DNA of 64,000 nt from Flaveria trinervia. Taxonomy: Eukaryota > Streptophyta > Magnoliopsida > Asterales > Asteraceae. Positions within the stretch are counted from its first letter, which is position 1, and each line of letters begins with the position of its first letter. The position numbers and the translations under genes are program-made. This document shows positions 11,616 through 23,547 of the stretch, in pieces. Location: positions 41,863,874 through 41,927,873 of the forward strand of contig CM046452.1 of NCBI GenBank assembly GCA_025506515.1. The letters are read 5' to 3'. The notes below the pieces were generated by a model that saw nothing but the letters and a program-made list of their open reading frames with translations, did not search any database and had not been told where the DNA came from.

Positions 11616-12925
11616 TAGAACTATTAGTTTTATTAATATTTTATAATAAGATATTATTAATCATTAGTGAAATAAAAATATAATAAATATTTAAAAATTA
11701 TAACAAATGATGAAATTAAAAATTATTACTCTATATTTAAAGATAAAATATGTCTAAAATCATACAATTTAGTATGTATTAATAAATTATTAAAATAAGA
11801 ATATTAATATTTTAGATGTTTAATAGTTTAATATACCTATTTAAAATAATTATAATTTAATATGAGAGAGACAATAAACATAAATATAAATTTGCTTTAG
11901 TGAACTCGTGTATTACATGGGTTGAATAAATAAAATATTAAATATAATAAATATTATTAATTATTAAATAATATGTGATTAAATTATGTATGAGTAAGTA
12001 TTATAAGTAATAAAATAATGATATCAACATTTTAAAAAAATTATACTTTCTTTCTTTTTACTAAAAAATAAATCAAACATTTCGTTTAAAAACAAAACAC
12101 ATTTAAAAAATGTCATTTTTAAAATATTTCATGTTTTAAAAAAAGTATGACGTACGTTCTAGAAATTTTTCTTTTTACAAAAATTTGTTTATCTAGAAAT
12201 AAAAATTAATAAAAAGATATATTTCTTAATCTTTTTAAAAATAGCTTATAATCAAAAAATAGAATTAATAATATAATTAGTAATTAATTAAATTATTTAA
12301 TAGAAGAAAGAAGTGGAAATTTTTTGTTAAGAGTGAATGTAGTGTTGCCATGGCCCATGTGGTATCTTTAATTATCATTTTATGTTATGTGACATTTTTA
12401 GTTATTATTTTATTATAATAAGAAGATTTGTTTTAATATATTCTAGTAAAAAGGAAAAGTCAAATTGATTGTTTTTTAATTTTTATATTTATTATGAGAG
12501 AGATATGAGAAAATGATTTTTTGATATGTCATTAGTCAAAAAACTTTTTTATTATATGTTATAGATTAGTAAATATATAATAATCATAAAAGGTTTTGAT
12601 TTAATTCAATGAAACCTAATCAAATAAGTAATATATATTCGACGTATTATAAAATTTCATAGCAAAGTTACTTTCTAAACATTAGGGTTAAACCATGACA
12701 TTATAAATAGAAAATAGTTCATGAAATTTGTCATCCACTTAAACACATCTTAAAACACCCTATGGTTACTTTTCGTGATTTCTAGTTTAACCTTCAACCG
12801 AGTTTTAGTAGGAATTTGATGCTTTCATCATGGATTTGTTACGTATCTTTTGACTTTTTCTATCTTATAAAATTTTAAAACGGACATATAAACCCTGACA
12901 TAATATGCGTATTAGGCATATGCTT
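11616..12925. other. AT-rich intergenic DNA, nothing coding seen
   Basis: Very AT-rich with many short A or T runs. Apart from the third repeat arm at 11904-11950 I find no ORF, RNA gene or transposon end. It ends where similarity to the family D accessory ORF begins, near 12926. Confidence 0.5.
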
Positions 12926-15694
12926 GTATAATCTTTTCTTTCTTCGGTCTTCTTTGATTTGTACTAAAAGCTCTGCATCTTCTGCCTCCTTCTTCTCCCT
13001 TGACCTTTCCAGGTCAACCAGTTCATTCAACTCTTCCAAGGGGAGAGAGATAACACTATCTATGCCATAGTTCCTTGTCTGCAGATAGTGTATCCTGACT
13101 GCCCATACATCATCATTCTAAGTATCTGGTCTGGGGGGAGCCCTGATAGTAGACTCCATGTGTCTTGAAGACTCAGCAGAGGAACTTTCTCCCCTCAGCT
13201 TCCTTTTCCTCTCTCTCTCCTACTCCTCAATCTCCTCAGATGCAATCTTTCTTTTCCCTTTGTCACTCACAGACCTTTGTGAATCAGGGTGGAGAGAGCT
13301 TTGGCTTTCATCGCTTGATGCAGCTTCTAAGCTCTGGCCAGAGAGAGGTTGAGAAGCACCTTCACCAGCAAATGTCTCAAAATGGGCATTGATCTCTACA
13401 GCAGTTATTGGTGATAAGGCTGGGCTCTCAGGTTCTGTCACTGGGCCTTCAGTCAAGGTTTCCCCTATGAAGCTAATCTTAGGGTCTGTCTCAACATCCA
13501 GTTGACCTATGACATTGCATGATTCCCACAAACTTCTTCTATGGTCGAAATCTGTAGTGATCCGGTCTTGAATTCTTTGAGCCAACTTATCAGCTTGTCT
13601 TGATTTGCTTGGATTGACAAGTGGCATGTTGACTAAATCCAGAGTGTCATAATAGTTCAAGGTCTAAAAATTGAATATCTCTTGCTGCCCTTGAACTTTC
13701 ATGATGATTAGGGCTCTCCTGTTGCTATCATACCTCTACCCAATGATGTGATTCGAAGTTGGTGGAGATGAAATTGCCCTTGGTATTCCTTCCTCAAATA
13801 GACTCTGTATTAAGGAGTCTATTGAGTCCATATCAAAGTGAACTTGAGGAAGTTGTTGAGTAGGCACAATTGCAAGTGAGGATGGTGAGTCCTCAATGTC
13901 CATACTCCCTGAGGAACTCCCAGGTTCTATGGTAGTGATGACTTTCTTCCCCTTTTTGGTAGCATCACCCACTTGCATAGGTAAGCTAGGAGTTAGGTCA
14001 ACCACCTCCATAGGTTTTTGTGTTCCTGGTTGAGCACCTTTTAAAGATCTCTAGTTGCTGATCATTGACTCTGTTTTGCAAGGTAGTCACTTCAGATTCA
14101 AGGTGACTAACCTTGGAGACTAAATAGGTGCATGTTGTAGATAGTTGTTGCACCTTTAGTCTTAGATTCCCCTCATCTTCATCAGAAGAATGATTAGGGG
14201 ATAAGATGATTCGACCAAAGTCCTCAGTCTTACCACTAGCTTGAGGTTCTTGGCTGTTGGATTTCCTCTGCTCACTGGCAATCTTAGTTGAGATGTCAGT
14301 GGGCTGAGTTACCATGGTTGAGGTCTCAATGATGTATCACTTTCTAAAGTGAGAGCCTCTTCCATATGGACATCCAGAACATGTTCAGAAGTGTCCACCT
14401 CAGTTGTAGGTGATTGATGTGACCTAGAAGTAGGAGACTCGGGAGCACTCATCTTTCTTTGAGTAGGGGAAAAGAAGAGAGAATTATGGTACTCACTGAA
14501 ACCTAAATATTCATCAGTATAGAAGTTAAGGTTGGGGATAGGTGATTGAGATCTAAAGGTTGGGGATGGTAACTATCCCCTGAAGGTTGATCACCTGAGT
14601 GTTGAGACTCAGAGTGATGGCTTAAGGCTATTTAGGAGAGATGGCTAATGAGCTCATCAGGCTGAGCATGAGGAACCTCAGCACTGATCCTTGAAGAGAT
14701 GGGAGTGGTCTGCTCCTCAAGAGAAGTGGGAGCTCTAGTGTCCACTTCCTCTTGTATTGGTGAGTGTATGGGGGCTCCACAGATTGAATAGTTTGAGCAG
14801 GGGTTCGTTTGGATTTTCTTTGGTAGGTGAGGGTGATTTGTGGCTGTTTAGGTGGTTGAGATGTAGAAGGTGTGGGTTCAACACTAGCTGGTGCTGCTAG
14901 GTTGTCACCTTGAGCAATGAGCTCTAACATTTTGGGACTAGGGCTGTTTCTACCCCAGAGAAGCCAACAGTAGGCTTTCTCAGTATTTTAAAAATGCTGG
15001 GCTTCATTTATCCCAGTTTAAGAATGTTATCTGTTTCCCTTAAGTGTGAGCCCAATTCACAGTTAAGAATGTACTGGACATATCTAGGAAACATGTAATA
15101 TTCTAAGGAGTCTAAGTTGGCAAGTAAATTAGTATAAACAAATTGAGAATACTTGAACTTGACCCCCTGAATCATTCCATGGATAATGAAGGAGAGATCC
15201 TCAGGAATCTAGTCCCATCCACCATGCTTGTTTGATAAGCTTTCGATACCCACATAGAGCATGAGTCGCCACTGGGATGAGACCTTTCCTTTCTTGAAGG
15301 TCTTTACAGAGAAGTCTTCCTTATACCATATCTGCTCAAAGGAATGATTGACAGCTTCCTTTGGGAAGAACGCCTCACCTTCTTCTTCATCCATCTGAGG
15401 ATGCATGTTGATGATGGCCGGAGTGATGATGACTGTTCTCCCCTGCACTGTGACAGACAGTGCCTTCTCCCCATCCATTACGACCTCTTGATAGGTCTTC
15501 CAGAATTTGAGCAGGTGATCCTCATATAGTGGAGGATCAATGGTTAGGGAGGTGAAGTAGTTGGACAAATCTAAGAAACGACTAACCTTTGAGAAATGAG
15601 GATCTTTCTCAAAGCTTAAGAGACCAACTTGGTTGTGTTGCCTGTGTAGCTGAATGGTAAAGTTCGGGTCATTTCTGTGAATGGGGTTGGCCAT
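12926..15694 (-). pseudogene. Accessory ORF of element 5, 3' truncated and broken
   Basis: It starts at the ATG at 15694 (MANPIHRNDPNFTIQLHRQ) and reads 161 codons to a stop at 15211-15209, in the box LSNKHGGWD-stop-IPEDLSF; similarity then continues in shifted frames to 12926. The N-terminal domain (residues 15-160) shares with elements 3 and 4 the motifs YFTSLTIDPPLYEDHLLKFW, VVITP-like IIN, and W-x2-x2-LxxxIESLSNKHGGWD. Downstream segments are Ser/Pro/Gln-rich, with a predicted coiled-coil stretch near 14000-14315 and a KGKRK basic patch near 13250. I see no signal peptide or membrane segment. I recall similar proteins from Asteraceae genomes annotated as hypothetical or longin-like; function unknown. 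An envelope role is possible by position only. Confidence 0.7.
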
Positions 15695-15984
15695 TGTGAG
15701 GTAGCTTAAGGATGAAGAAAGAAAGAAGAAAGAAATTTCAGAGAGAATTTTAGGGTTTTAGGTTTGGAGGAAGAAGCAAATGATAGAAAGAGGGGGAAAC
15801 CTTTGGGTTTGTATATGAAAAGGATTTCAGATAAAGTTTAATGAAAGAGGATAAACTTTGAAATCCAGATGTCGATCCCACCTCTGAAAAGGTAGTTTAC
15901 TTTTGCTCAAAAAGAAGTTTTTTTAGAAGTCAAAAAGCTTCCCAAGTTAAATTATCTTCAAAAGTTTTAAAGAAAAAGCTTGAG

Positions 15985-16303
15985 AGTACTTGAACTTGAC
16001 CCCCTGAATCATTCCATGGATGATGGAGGAGAGATCCTCAGAAATCTAGTCCCATCCACCATGCTTGTTTGATAAGCTGTGGATGACCACATGGAGCAGG
16101 AATCTCCATTGGGATGAGACCTTTCCCTTTACTAAAGGTCTTTACAGAGAATTCTCCCTCATATCACATCTGCTCAAAGGAATGATTAATAACTTCTTTT
16201 GGGAAGAACACCTCACCTTCTTCATCATCTAGCTAAAGATGCATGTTGATGATAGCCGGAGTGATGAAGACTGTTCTCCCCTGCACTGTGGCAGATGGTG
16301 CCT
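15985..16303 (-). repeat. Second, diverged copy of the accessory-ORF N-terminal segment
   Basis: About 320 bp match 15145-15465 of the same element, in the same orientation, and sit inside its upstream noncoding region. This copy is closer to element 3 than to its neighbour: near 16075 it shares GATAAGCTGTGGATGACCAC with 32930-32950, where copy one reads differently. The flanking noncoding words (TTCAGATAAAGTTTAATGA) are also repeated, at about 15828, 16302 and 16358. It looks like a tandem duplication made between two different family members. Confidence 0.8.
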
Positions 16304-16933
16304 TCAGATAAAGTTTAATGAAAAAGGATAAACTTTGGAAGCTTTTATGTGAAAAGGATTTCAGATAAAGTTTAATGAAAAAGGATAAACTTTAAAATCC
16401 AGATGTCGGTCCCACCTCTGAAAAAGTAGTTTATTTTTTCTCAAAAAGTAGTTTTCTTGGAAGTCAAAAAGCTTCCGAAAGTAAATTATCTTCGGAAGTT
16501 TTAATGAAAAAGTTATCGAAGCTAAAATGATTTCGAAAGAATTTCCTAAGAGTTTTGAAAATTTTGGTTCGAAAGAGAAATTAGAACTTGAATGCTTTGG
16601 ACACAAATGAGCAAAGCTTCCGAGAGTTAATTTTGATTCGGAAGAAAAAGGTCCTTGAAAACATATAAGTGTCTTAGACAACCATTTAAGCTTCGTAAGA
16701 TTAGTAATCTCTTCCGAAGGAAAAATTTCTTAGACAATTATTTGTTTTGAAGGCATGATTTTCTTCCGAAGTAAAAACATAACTTCCGAAGGATCAAAAA
16801 TAGTCAAAAATCAAAGTAAAGTCTTCAAAAAGATTTTTCATCCAAAGAAAACAAGAGCTTATGAAAGTGATGAAGTAGACAACTTAGGACACACATATTT
16901 TAAGAAATAATAAGAATTAGTTTTAAGAAAAAC
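16304..16933 (-). repeat. CTTCSGAAG palindrome cluster downstream of pol, element 5
   Basis: Noncoding spacer between RNase H and the accessory ORF. From about 16465 to 16800 it has many exact or one-off copies of CTTCCGAAG or CTTCGGAAG, which are reverse complements of each other. The same cluster is found in elements 3 (33620-33940) and 4 (49300-49545). Confidence 0.8.
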
Positions 16934-19556
16934 CTACTCAAAGTTAATCATCCCAATAGCTGATACAAGATATTTAAATCTCTGTTCATCAAAAGCCTTT
17001 GTAAACAGATCAGCATATTGTTCATCTGTGTGAACTTTGACTAGTTTAATTAACCCCTTTTCATAGTTATCTCTTATTAAAATATACCTGATATTGATGT
17101 GTTGGTCCTTGAGTGCTGCACAGGATTCTTTATGATTGAAATGGCACTATTGTTGTCTATGTGAATAGGAGTCTCCTTGAAGTTTAACCCATAGTCCAGC
17201 ATCTGATTCTGAATCCAAAGCACTTGAGCACAGCAGCTTGCAGCAACAATGTATTCAGCTTCAGCAGTTGATGCTGAGACATAAGATTGTTTTTTGCATT
17301 GCCATGAGACCACCCTTCCACCAAGAAACTGACATCCCCCAGATGTAGACTTTGCAGTCATGTTGCAACCACCATAATCATTATTTGTATATGCATACAT
17401 ATTGAAGTCAGGATTCTTAGAATACCATAGACCAAGTGTTGAAACACCTTTGAGGTATCTTAAAATCCTCTTGACAGTGATAAAGTGAGACATCTTAGGG
17501 TTGGCTTGATATCTTGCACAAATACATGTAGCAAACATGATATCAGGACTGCTAGCTTTAAGATACATAAGAGACCAATCATAGCCCGGTAAAGGTGTTC
17601 ATCCACATATTCCCCTCAAGATCAGGTCCAAGGGAGTGGTTTCTTGCTATGGTGTCTTTGCAATCTTACATTCAGTCATGTTGAATCTCTTGAGTATGTC
17701 CTGAACATACTTTGACTGACTAATGAAGATGCCATCTTCAACTTGCTTCACTTGAATTCCTAGAAAGAAATTGAGTCCCCCATGGCACTCATTTCAAATA
17801 TGTCCTTCATCAGCTTCTCTAAGTCTTTGTAGAGCTTTGGATTAGTTGAACCAAAGATGATGTCATCTACATACACTTAAACTAGCAGTATGTCATTTCT
17901 TTGTCCTTTGATGAAGAGAGTTTCATCTATGGTACCTCTCCTGTATCCATGTTTGCAAAGATACTCAGATAGAATCTCATACCACTTCCTGGGTGCCTGA
18001 TGTAGCCCATAAAGAGCTTTGTCAAGCTTGCAGACATAATCAAGATGATCAAGATCTACAAAACCAGGTGGTTGTTTGACATAAACCTCTTCATCAATCA
18101 CTTCATAAAGAAAAGCACACTTTACATCAAGTTCAAAGACCTGGAAGTTCTTGGATGCAGCAAATGCTAGGAATATCCTAACAGCCTCTAGTCTTGCTAC
18201 AGGAGCAAAGACATCAGTGTGGTTAATCCCTTCTTTATGTGTGTATCCTTGAACGACTAGTCTAGCTTTGTTCTTGATGATGATGCCTCTATCATCCTTC
18301 TTGTTCCAAAACATCCATTTGGTACCAATGGTAGTCTTCCCATGAGGAGAGGACAAAGGTTCCAAACTTTCTGCCTTTTGAATTGAAGCAGCTCTTGTTG
18401 CATAGCTTCAACCCAACTTCCATCCTTTAGAGCCTCATCACTTTCTTTGCTTCTATCTAGGACAAGAAACAAGAGTGAAGACAAACATTTGCTTCATGGG
18501 TTTGCCCTCTTGTTCTTACCCCTGTGACGAAATCTCCAATGATATTTGTGGTAGGGTGAGACTGTGGATCCTTAGTTGAGGGATCACATCAAGTTGTTGA
18601 GAGAGATCGAAATTTGAGAAATTTAGATTTGGCATATATGTTTCACCCATCACTTCAGCACACTTATCAAGAGAGACTTGATCCAAGGAGTGTGTGACAT
18701 CACTGATATTTCATCTATGGAGTGGTTATCAGCATCAAGAAAGTCTTGATCACTGTCTCCACTACCATCATTGTCTTCTGCAATTAAAGCATCTTTATCT
18801 GGTTATGGAGCCTCTGAGCTGGAATTTGAAGGCATCCCAGATGTATTAGCTGAAGTTGTCATTGTAGTGCTGATAGAAACTTCATTTGCACAAGTAGTTC
18901 CAGCTAGAGCTGAAGATGTGTTAGTTGAAGGCCTTCTTAGCTCAAATCTTGGATTAGGATCACATGTGTTTAAATTTTTTTACAGATCTTGAAACAGTCT
19001 CACAAGATTTGTTAAAACAATTGGTAACTAAATCAAGATCAAAGAGCCAATCAGGGCAGGAACCAGCTACACAAGGTGTGTGTTCACTGAAAGTCACATT
19101 GGCTGACTCCTCAACAATTCTAGTTCTGAGATTGTATACTTTGTAGCCTTAGCTTGGAAGAGTATCCAATGAAGTGTCCATCATCTGATTTCTCAGCAAA
19201 CTTGGCAAATTGATCTTGGTATTCAAGATGGTGCAAGGACATCCAAATGACCTGAGAAAACCAATGAAAGGTTTCCGCTTGTGCTGAAGTTCATATGGAG
19301 TCTTGCCATGAGTCTTAACTACTAAAACTCTGTTGTGCATATAGCAGGCAGTGTTGACTGCCTCTGCCCAGAAGGTGATGGGTAGCTTAGAGTCAGACAA
19401 CATGGTTCTTGCAGCTTCAATCAGTGTCCTGTTTCTCCTCTCAGCAACACCATTTTGCTGAGGAGTCCTGGGAGCACTGTATTGTCTTGTAATACCTTTT
19501 TCATCAAGAAATGTATCAAGGATTTGGTTCTTGAATTTAGTTCCTGATCACATCTT
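16934..19556 (-). pseudogene. pol: pol 3' part of element 5: integrase C-terminus, reverse transcriptase, RNase H
   Basis: Read leftwards from the insertion of element 2. The integrase C-terminal half (19556-19149) has the QNGVAERR-type region, then SKLPITFWAEAVNTACYMHN and KTPYEL. A Ser/Asp-rich hinge follows (about 18990-18490). The reverse transcriptase (18484-17590) has KARLVVQGY, DVFAPVARLEAVRIFLAFA, LDVKCAFLYEVIDEEVYVKQ, ALYGLHQAPRKWYE, and the YVDDII box at about 17860-17880. RNase H (17568-16934) has YLKGVSTLGLWY, DYGGCN, STAEAEYI and IDNNSAISI, ending with GMINFE-stop at 16936-16934. Frameshifts lie near 19149, 18365, 17877 and 17568. Similarity to element 3 is high throughout. Confidence 0.85.
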
Positions 19557-20247
19557 GTATGTCTTACACTTATGTAATGCTTGGATAATTAATGAAATGA
19601 GAATGTTTTGTTGTGATTTATAATGTTTAATATTTCATTAATGAGTTGTGTAACGCAAATTGACTTGATTATATAGGTTTGTGGTTGTTTGAATTAACAT
19701 AAATACTGTTATGACATTTAATACATTCAAACTTAATAACATGAAGTTATCATGCGAATGGCCCATGCTAATGGACCATACGCATGAACAACTTCATGCG
19801 AATGACTCAGTCGCATGATTGAACCAGGAGACTGGATCAGTCGTATGATTGTCACATAAGAATGGCTCAGTCGCATGACTGAACACTCAGTCGTATGAAT
19901 GGACCAACCATATGACTCAATCGCACGACTGAACCATGCTAATGGTTCAGTCGCCCGAATGAGCAACCCTAACCTATAAATACCACCTAATTCACGGAAA
20001 AATGTAAGCATTGAATACACTTCGACTCCAGACGTACCCTAGCCATCCAGAGACCTCTAAGATCATACTCCAAGTTCATAAAACACAGTAGATCGATTCC
20101 TAATTGATTCTTAACGTTAGATTCAATACATAATTATTTCTACGTGCGTTCTCACTGATTGGATCACCAATCAAATAGGATTCCGCACTATTTGGTTCGG
20201 TATACACGTTAATCAGTTAGTACATCGTCCAGTACACGATCCTAATA
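19553..20247 (+). repeat. 5' LTR of element 2, 5' truncated
   Basis: Aligns base for base with the 3' LTR from 55920 onwards and ends CCTAATA, where the 3' copy ends CCTAACA. The first 42 bp (TGTTGATACATATG...) are missing. The junction with element 5 shares TCTT, so a microhomology-mediated deletion is likely. A cluster of seven or so CAGTCG-type palindromes occupies about 19755-19965, and TATAAATA follows at 19975-19982. Confidence 0.9.
19975..19982 (+). promoter_or_regulatory. TATA box of element 2 5' LTR
   Basis: TATAAATA directly downstream of the palindrome cluster; the 3' LTR has the same word at 56338-56345. It marks the likely U3/R promoter, with RNA starting some 25-35 bases further on. 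Confidence 0.65.
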
Positions 20248-20249
20248 AG

Positions 20250-20261
20250 TGGTATCAGATC
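20250..20261 (+). other. Primer binding site of element 2
   Basis: TGGTATCAGATC, two bases after the LTR, with one mismatch to the tRNA-Met complement TGGTATCAGAGC seen in element 1. Confidence 0.88.
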
Positions 20262-20735
20262 TTTGGCTCTTGATTGCGTGTTGATTCAATTGTTTTTGAT
20301 ATAAAAATTGTGTTTTTTCACTTAAAACGCAATCTTTTTGTGTCAAACAGAGTCTTAGACGTTTCCTGACCATAAAGTTAGTTTTTCCGGCATATGGCAA
20401 TTAGGGTTGTGAAATTTTGAGTTTTTGCAGCCAAAACACGTTTAACCTACGAATTTCCAAACTTCAGCAGGTTCAGCAGCCACGATTGGCTCAATCGCAT
20501 GACTGAGTTCATTCGCATCCCCAAATGCACGATTGGACTCATTCGTACCCTCATTCGTACGAATGAGAATCCTATTCGGATTTTTCAACCGCATTAGTTC
20601 ATTCGGACGACTAACTCATCCGCATTTGTTCAGTCGCACGATTGAACCATTCGCCTAGTTCAATCACTCGATAAGCCCAATCGCATACCTTCATTCGCAC
20701 ACATAAACAGTTGTTTAATAGTAAAGTTAAGTGAA
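20262..20735 (+). repeat. Leader of element 2 with palindromic repeat cluster
   Basis: Noncoding. From about 20475 to 20705 it holds many forms of the family B motif, for instance CATTCGTACGAATG and CAGTCGCACGATTG, with CpG-to-TpG or CpA variants. Matches the leader of element 1 in place and kind. Confidence 0.75.
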
Positions 20736-23543
20736 ATGGAGGACCAGTTTCAGCATACACAACAAGTAGAGACACTCGTATTCAGAATCTAGTGTTGTTG
20801 GAGAACGAAGTGGGAATTCATAATAAACCCCTAAAGCTTATCACGTTAGATGACTACCCACAATGGAAGCAACGTTTCGAAATCTACTTAAATAAAGTAG
20901 ATACAAATTTGTAGAGGCAATAGAATCAGGGTACAACATGCATGTTGGAGCTGACGGTGTCAAACTTACTTTAAGTGGCATGTCTAATGCACAAAAGGTG
21001 AAACACAACGCTGAGAAGAAAGTCTACGCTTTGCTTACCCAGTCTATTCTGAAATATCTCTTCCATCAGTACTTGGAATATACTCAAGCAAAGAAATTAT
21101 GGGATGCGTTAGAGAAGAGGTATGAGAAAATGCCTCACTCAAGGCCATTAAGGCCAAATCTTTGAAGAAGGAGTTTGACAACTTCTCTTCAATGGGAAAG
21201 GAAGGCCTGGACGATGTGATCGACAGATTCTATCACTTGATGAGTGAGATGCACACTCATGGAGTAACTACGTCGATGGAAGATAAGGTATCCAACTTTG
21301 CAGATGGTTACCAGAGAATAGGCTTCCTTCATTTCTAATCTCATACAGAATGGGATGCTCTCGAATTTAGATATAAATGACTTCATTCTGAAACTGAGAG
21401 AGGCGGAGCTTAGGATGAAGTATAGAGCACAAAAGGTCAACTATGACCAAAATCCTGCGCTCTACAATGCGACTCCTTCGGCAAAGACATCTGGAGCACC
21501 ACTGCAGACTGCCTTCGTCTCAAGCTCAGCAAGTCCAGCACAAACATCTACTTCAGGGACTGAAATGTCAGGGTCGTCTGGTACCCAGTATATTATACCT
21601 GAAGCCAATGCAGCAAAATGAAGACTGACAACTTCGGTAACGTTACTGTTGAGGTGGCCAGAGAACACATGGACCTCTTAGCTACTGTAGTCCACTCCTA
21701 TGATGGACTAATTGCTGGAAAGATAGGAAATTGCCACCTGGCAGATGAGGACTATGAACAGGTGGATGAGATGGAGTTGGAACGAATGGATATTATGTGG
21801 GCCTTGGCAAGTGTTGTCCGACGAGGTAAGAAGTTTGTCAAAAAGACCGGACAGAACTTGGTTGCAACCAAGGACACAACCTTTGGCTTCGATAAGTCAA
21901 AGGTAACCTGTTTCAACTGTGGTGAAAAGGGACACTTCAAACGGGAGTGTGTGAAGCCAAAGAAGACTAGAAATGGAAATCCTTTCTCGTCCTTTAATCG
22001 TCAGGACAAAGCCACATCTAGTAGTTCTACTTCATCAAGCAAGGACCCTAAAGCCTTGACTGCTAACGAGGATGAAGGACAGGACTGGAGCTTTCGGTTC
22101 GTCTCACCGGGAGAGTCCAACATAGCTAGTATGAAGGATATAGATGACGATTCCACCAGTGAGGGAGACATAGCAGTAGAGCTCGCGATGTCCAATTCTG
22201 AAGACACTGCACCTGTGGTCAACCACCGCTGAAGAAGAAAAATATACATCAACGTCAGAATCACCAGAACCAGAGACAACAGATTTTGCACACATGGCTG
22301 ATTCCTCTTCAACATCTCAAGTAAGTACTGCTGACCAGTTGTTTAACAATCATGCTTGTTCTGATTGTAATAAATTTAAAAAAACATAGATTAAAATTTT
22401 CTAGGTTATTAGATCATAGTGATAGCTTAATAAATGATTTGGAACTGTGCTCGAGGCTAATAGAGTTTTAAAACAAATGAGCACAGTACAAAGAAAAGAT
22501 AGACCTATTGAACAAACAGCTTAGGAAAACAGAAGTAGTTACCTTTAACCAATCTAATGACATTAGGTACTATCTTAACTCCCTAGAGGACACTAAGAAG
22601 AAGAAAGTAGTTCTAGAAGTAAAAGTCAACTCTTTAAAACAAAAACTGCACAGTTGGACAAGCTCATCTCATATTGTCCAACACTTAGTGAGAGAGAGAA
22701 ACAATGGAGAGGGATTGGGATACAAAGTGGTTCCACCACCACCTGAGACCTTCATGAACACCAAAAGTAAACCAATTAATAATAACCCCATCAAGGATCA
22801 TGTGGTGACCACTCCTCTTGTTAGTGACCCAGATTCCATAAGTAAATCAATTGTATCTGGCACTAAACTAAAGGAGTCCACTTTGAAGGAAAAAGGAAAG
22901 ATGACTTGTGTTAACCTAGAAAAAGAGTTTGAAAAGGTTAATTTAAAGTTAGGTTCAAACAAAGTCAAATCAGAACCCAAAAGACTATTAAACCTAATCA
23001 ATCACGAGCATCATGTCAAAGTCCAGGTAAACAAGAAATAAAAGATGTAAAACCAGGTAAAGCAATTAAGTTTGTAAAACCCAACCATACATCTAACAAA
23101 TAAGTGTCTCAATCTAAACAAAATAAGGTCATCCGTGTGACACCTACATCTCCACAAAAACAAATAAACCGTAAAGTGAAAGCAAATCTTGCTACAACTG
23201 TGGAGAGTACGGTCACATTGCTTCTCATTGTCCTTATTACCAGACATCGAGGAGGAAGGTTGAACTTCCTGCATCTAAAACTAGCTCTTTTAAGAGGAAC
23301 TCAGTGATGCCTCCTAAACGGGATAGTGAACCCAAAGTTCAACCCATCAGCCAGTCGTCTGTTTATCATAAACAGGCCTTACACAAAGCTAGCCTATGGA
23401 ATGAAAAATCTACCTCAGCGTCTGAAAATGAGAAAAAACAGACATCTGAGCTTCCCTCAACCTCAAATGGTCAATGGGTTGAGTTTATGATATGTGATGC
23501 CTCGGGGAATCCCAAGCCAGTGAAGGCTGGGTTCCTAACATGA
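20736..23543 (+). pseudogene. gag: gag of element 2, broken
   Basis: The ATG at 20736 (MEDQF) is placed like the start in element 1, but one T is missing a few codons on (CAGTTTCAGC against CAGTTTTCAGC), which shifts the frame. Recognisable pieces follow in different frames: LTLSGMSNAQKVKHNAEKK (20938-21165), LREAELRMKYRAQK (21355-21621), the first zinc knuckle VTCFNCGEKGHFKREC (about 21903-21950), the coiled-coil stretch with KKVVLEVKVNSLKQKL (22508-23041), and an intact second knuckle CYNCGEYGHIASHC (about 23190-23232) in another frame. At least six frameshifts or stops are present. The intact second knuckle shows what element 1 has lost. Role as in element 1: RNA packaging. Confidence 0.83.
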
Positions 23544-23547
23544 ACTA

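Larger units (their letters stand above)
12926..19556 (-). mobile_element. Element 5, left part: family D Sirevirus-type Copia, 3' truncated
   Basis: On the minus strand this is the downstream part of an element whose upstream part is at 56610-60981. It runs from the middle of integrase (19556) through reverse transcriptase and RNase H (stop at 16934), a palindrome-rich spacer, and an accessory ORF (start 15694). It stops abruptly at about 12926, at a point matching about 30640 in element 3, so roughly 1.9 kb including the 3' LTR is missing. At the integrase junction about 38 bp are missing compared with element 3 (36720-36757). It is the oldest layer of the nest. Confidence 0.88.

Noticed and set aside
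13158..13392. Two overlapping plus-strand ORFs
   Set aside because: They lie opposite the accessory ORF of element 5, and the minus-strand reading matches elements 3 and 4.
19755..19965. CRISPR-like array of short repeats
   Set aside because: Plant nuclear retrotransposon context, irregular spacing, degenerate units and location inside an LTR; no cas genes.
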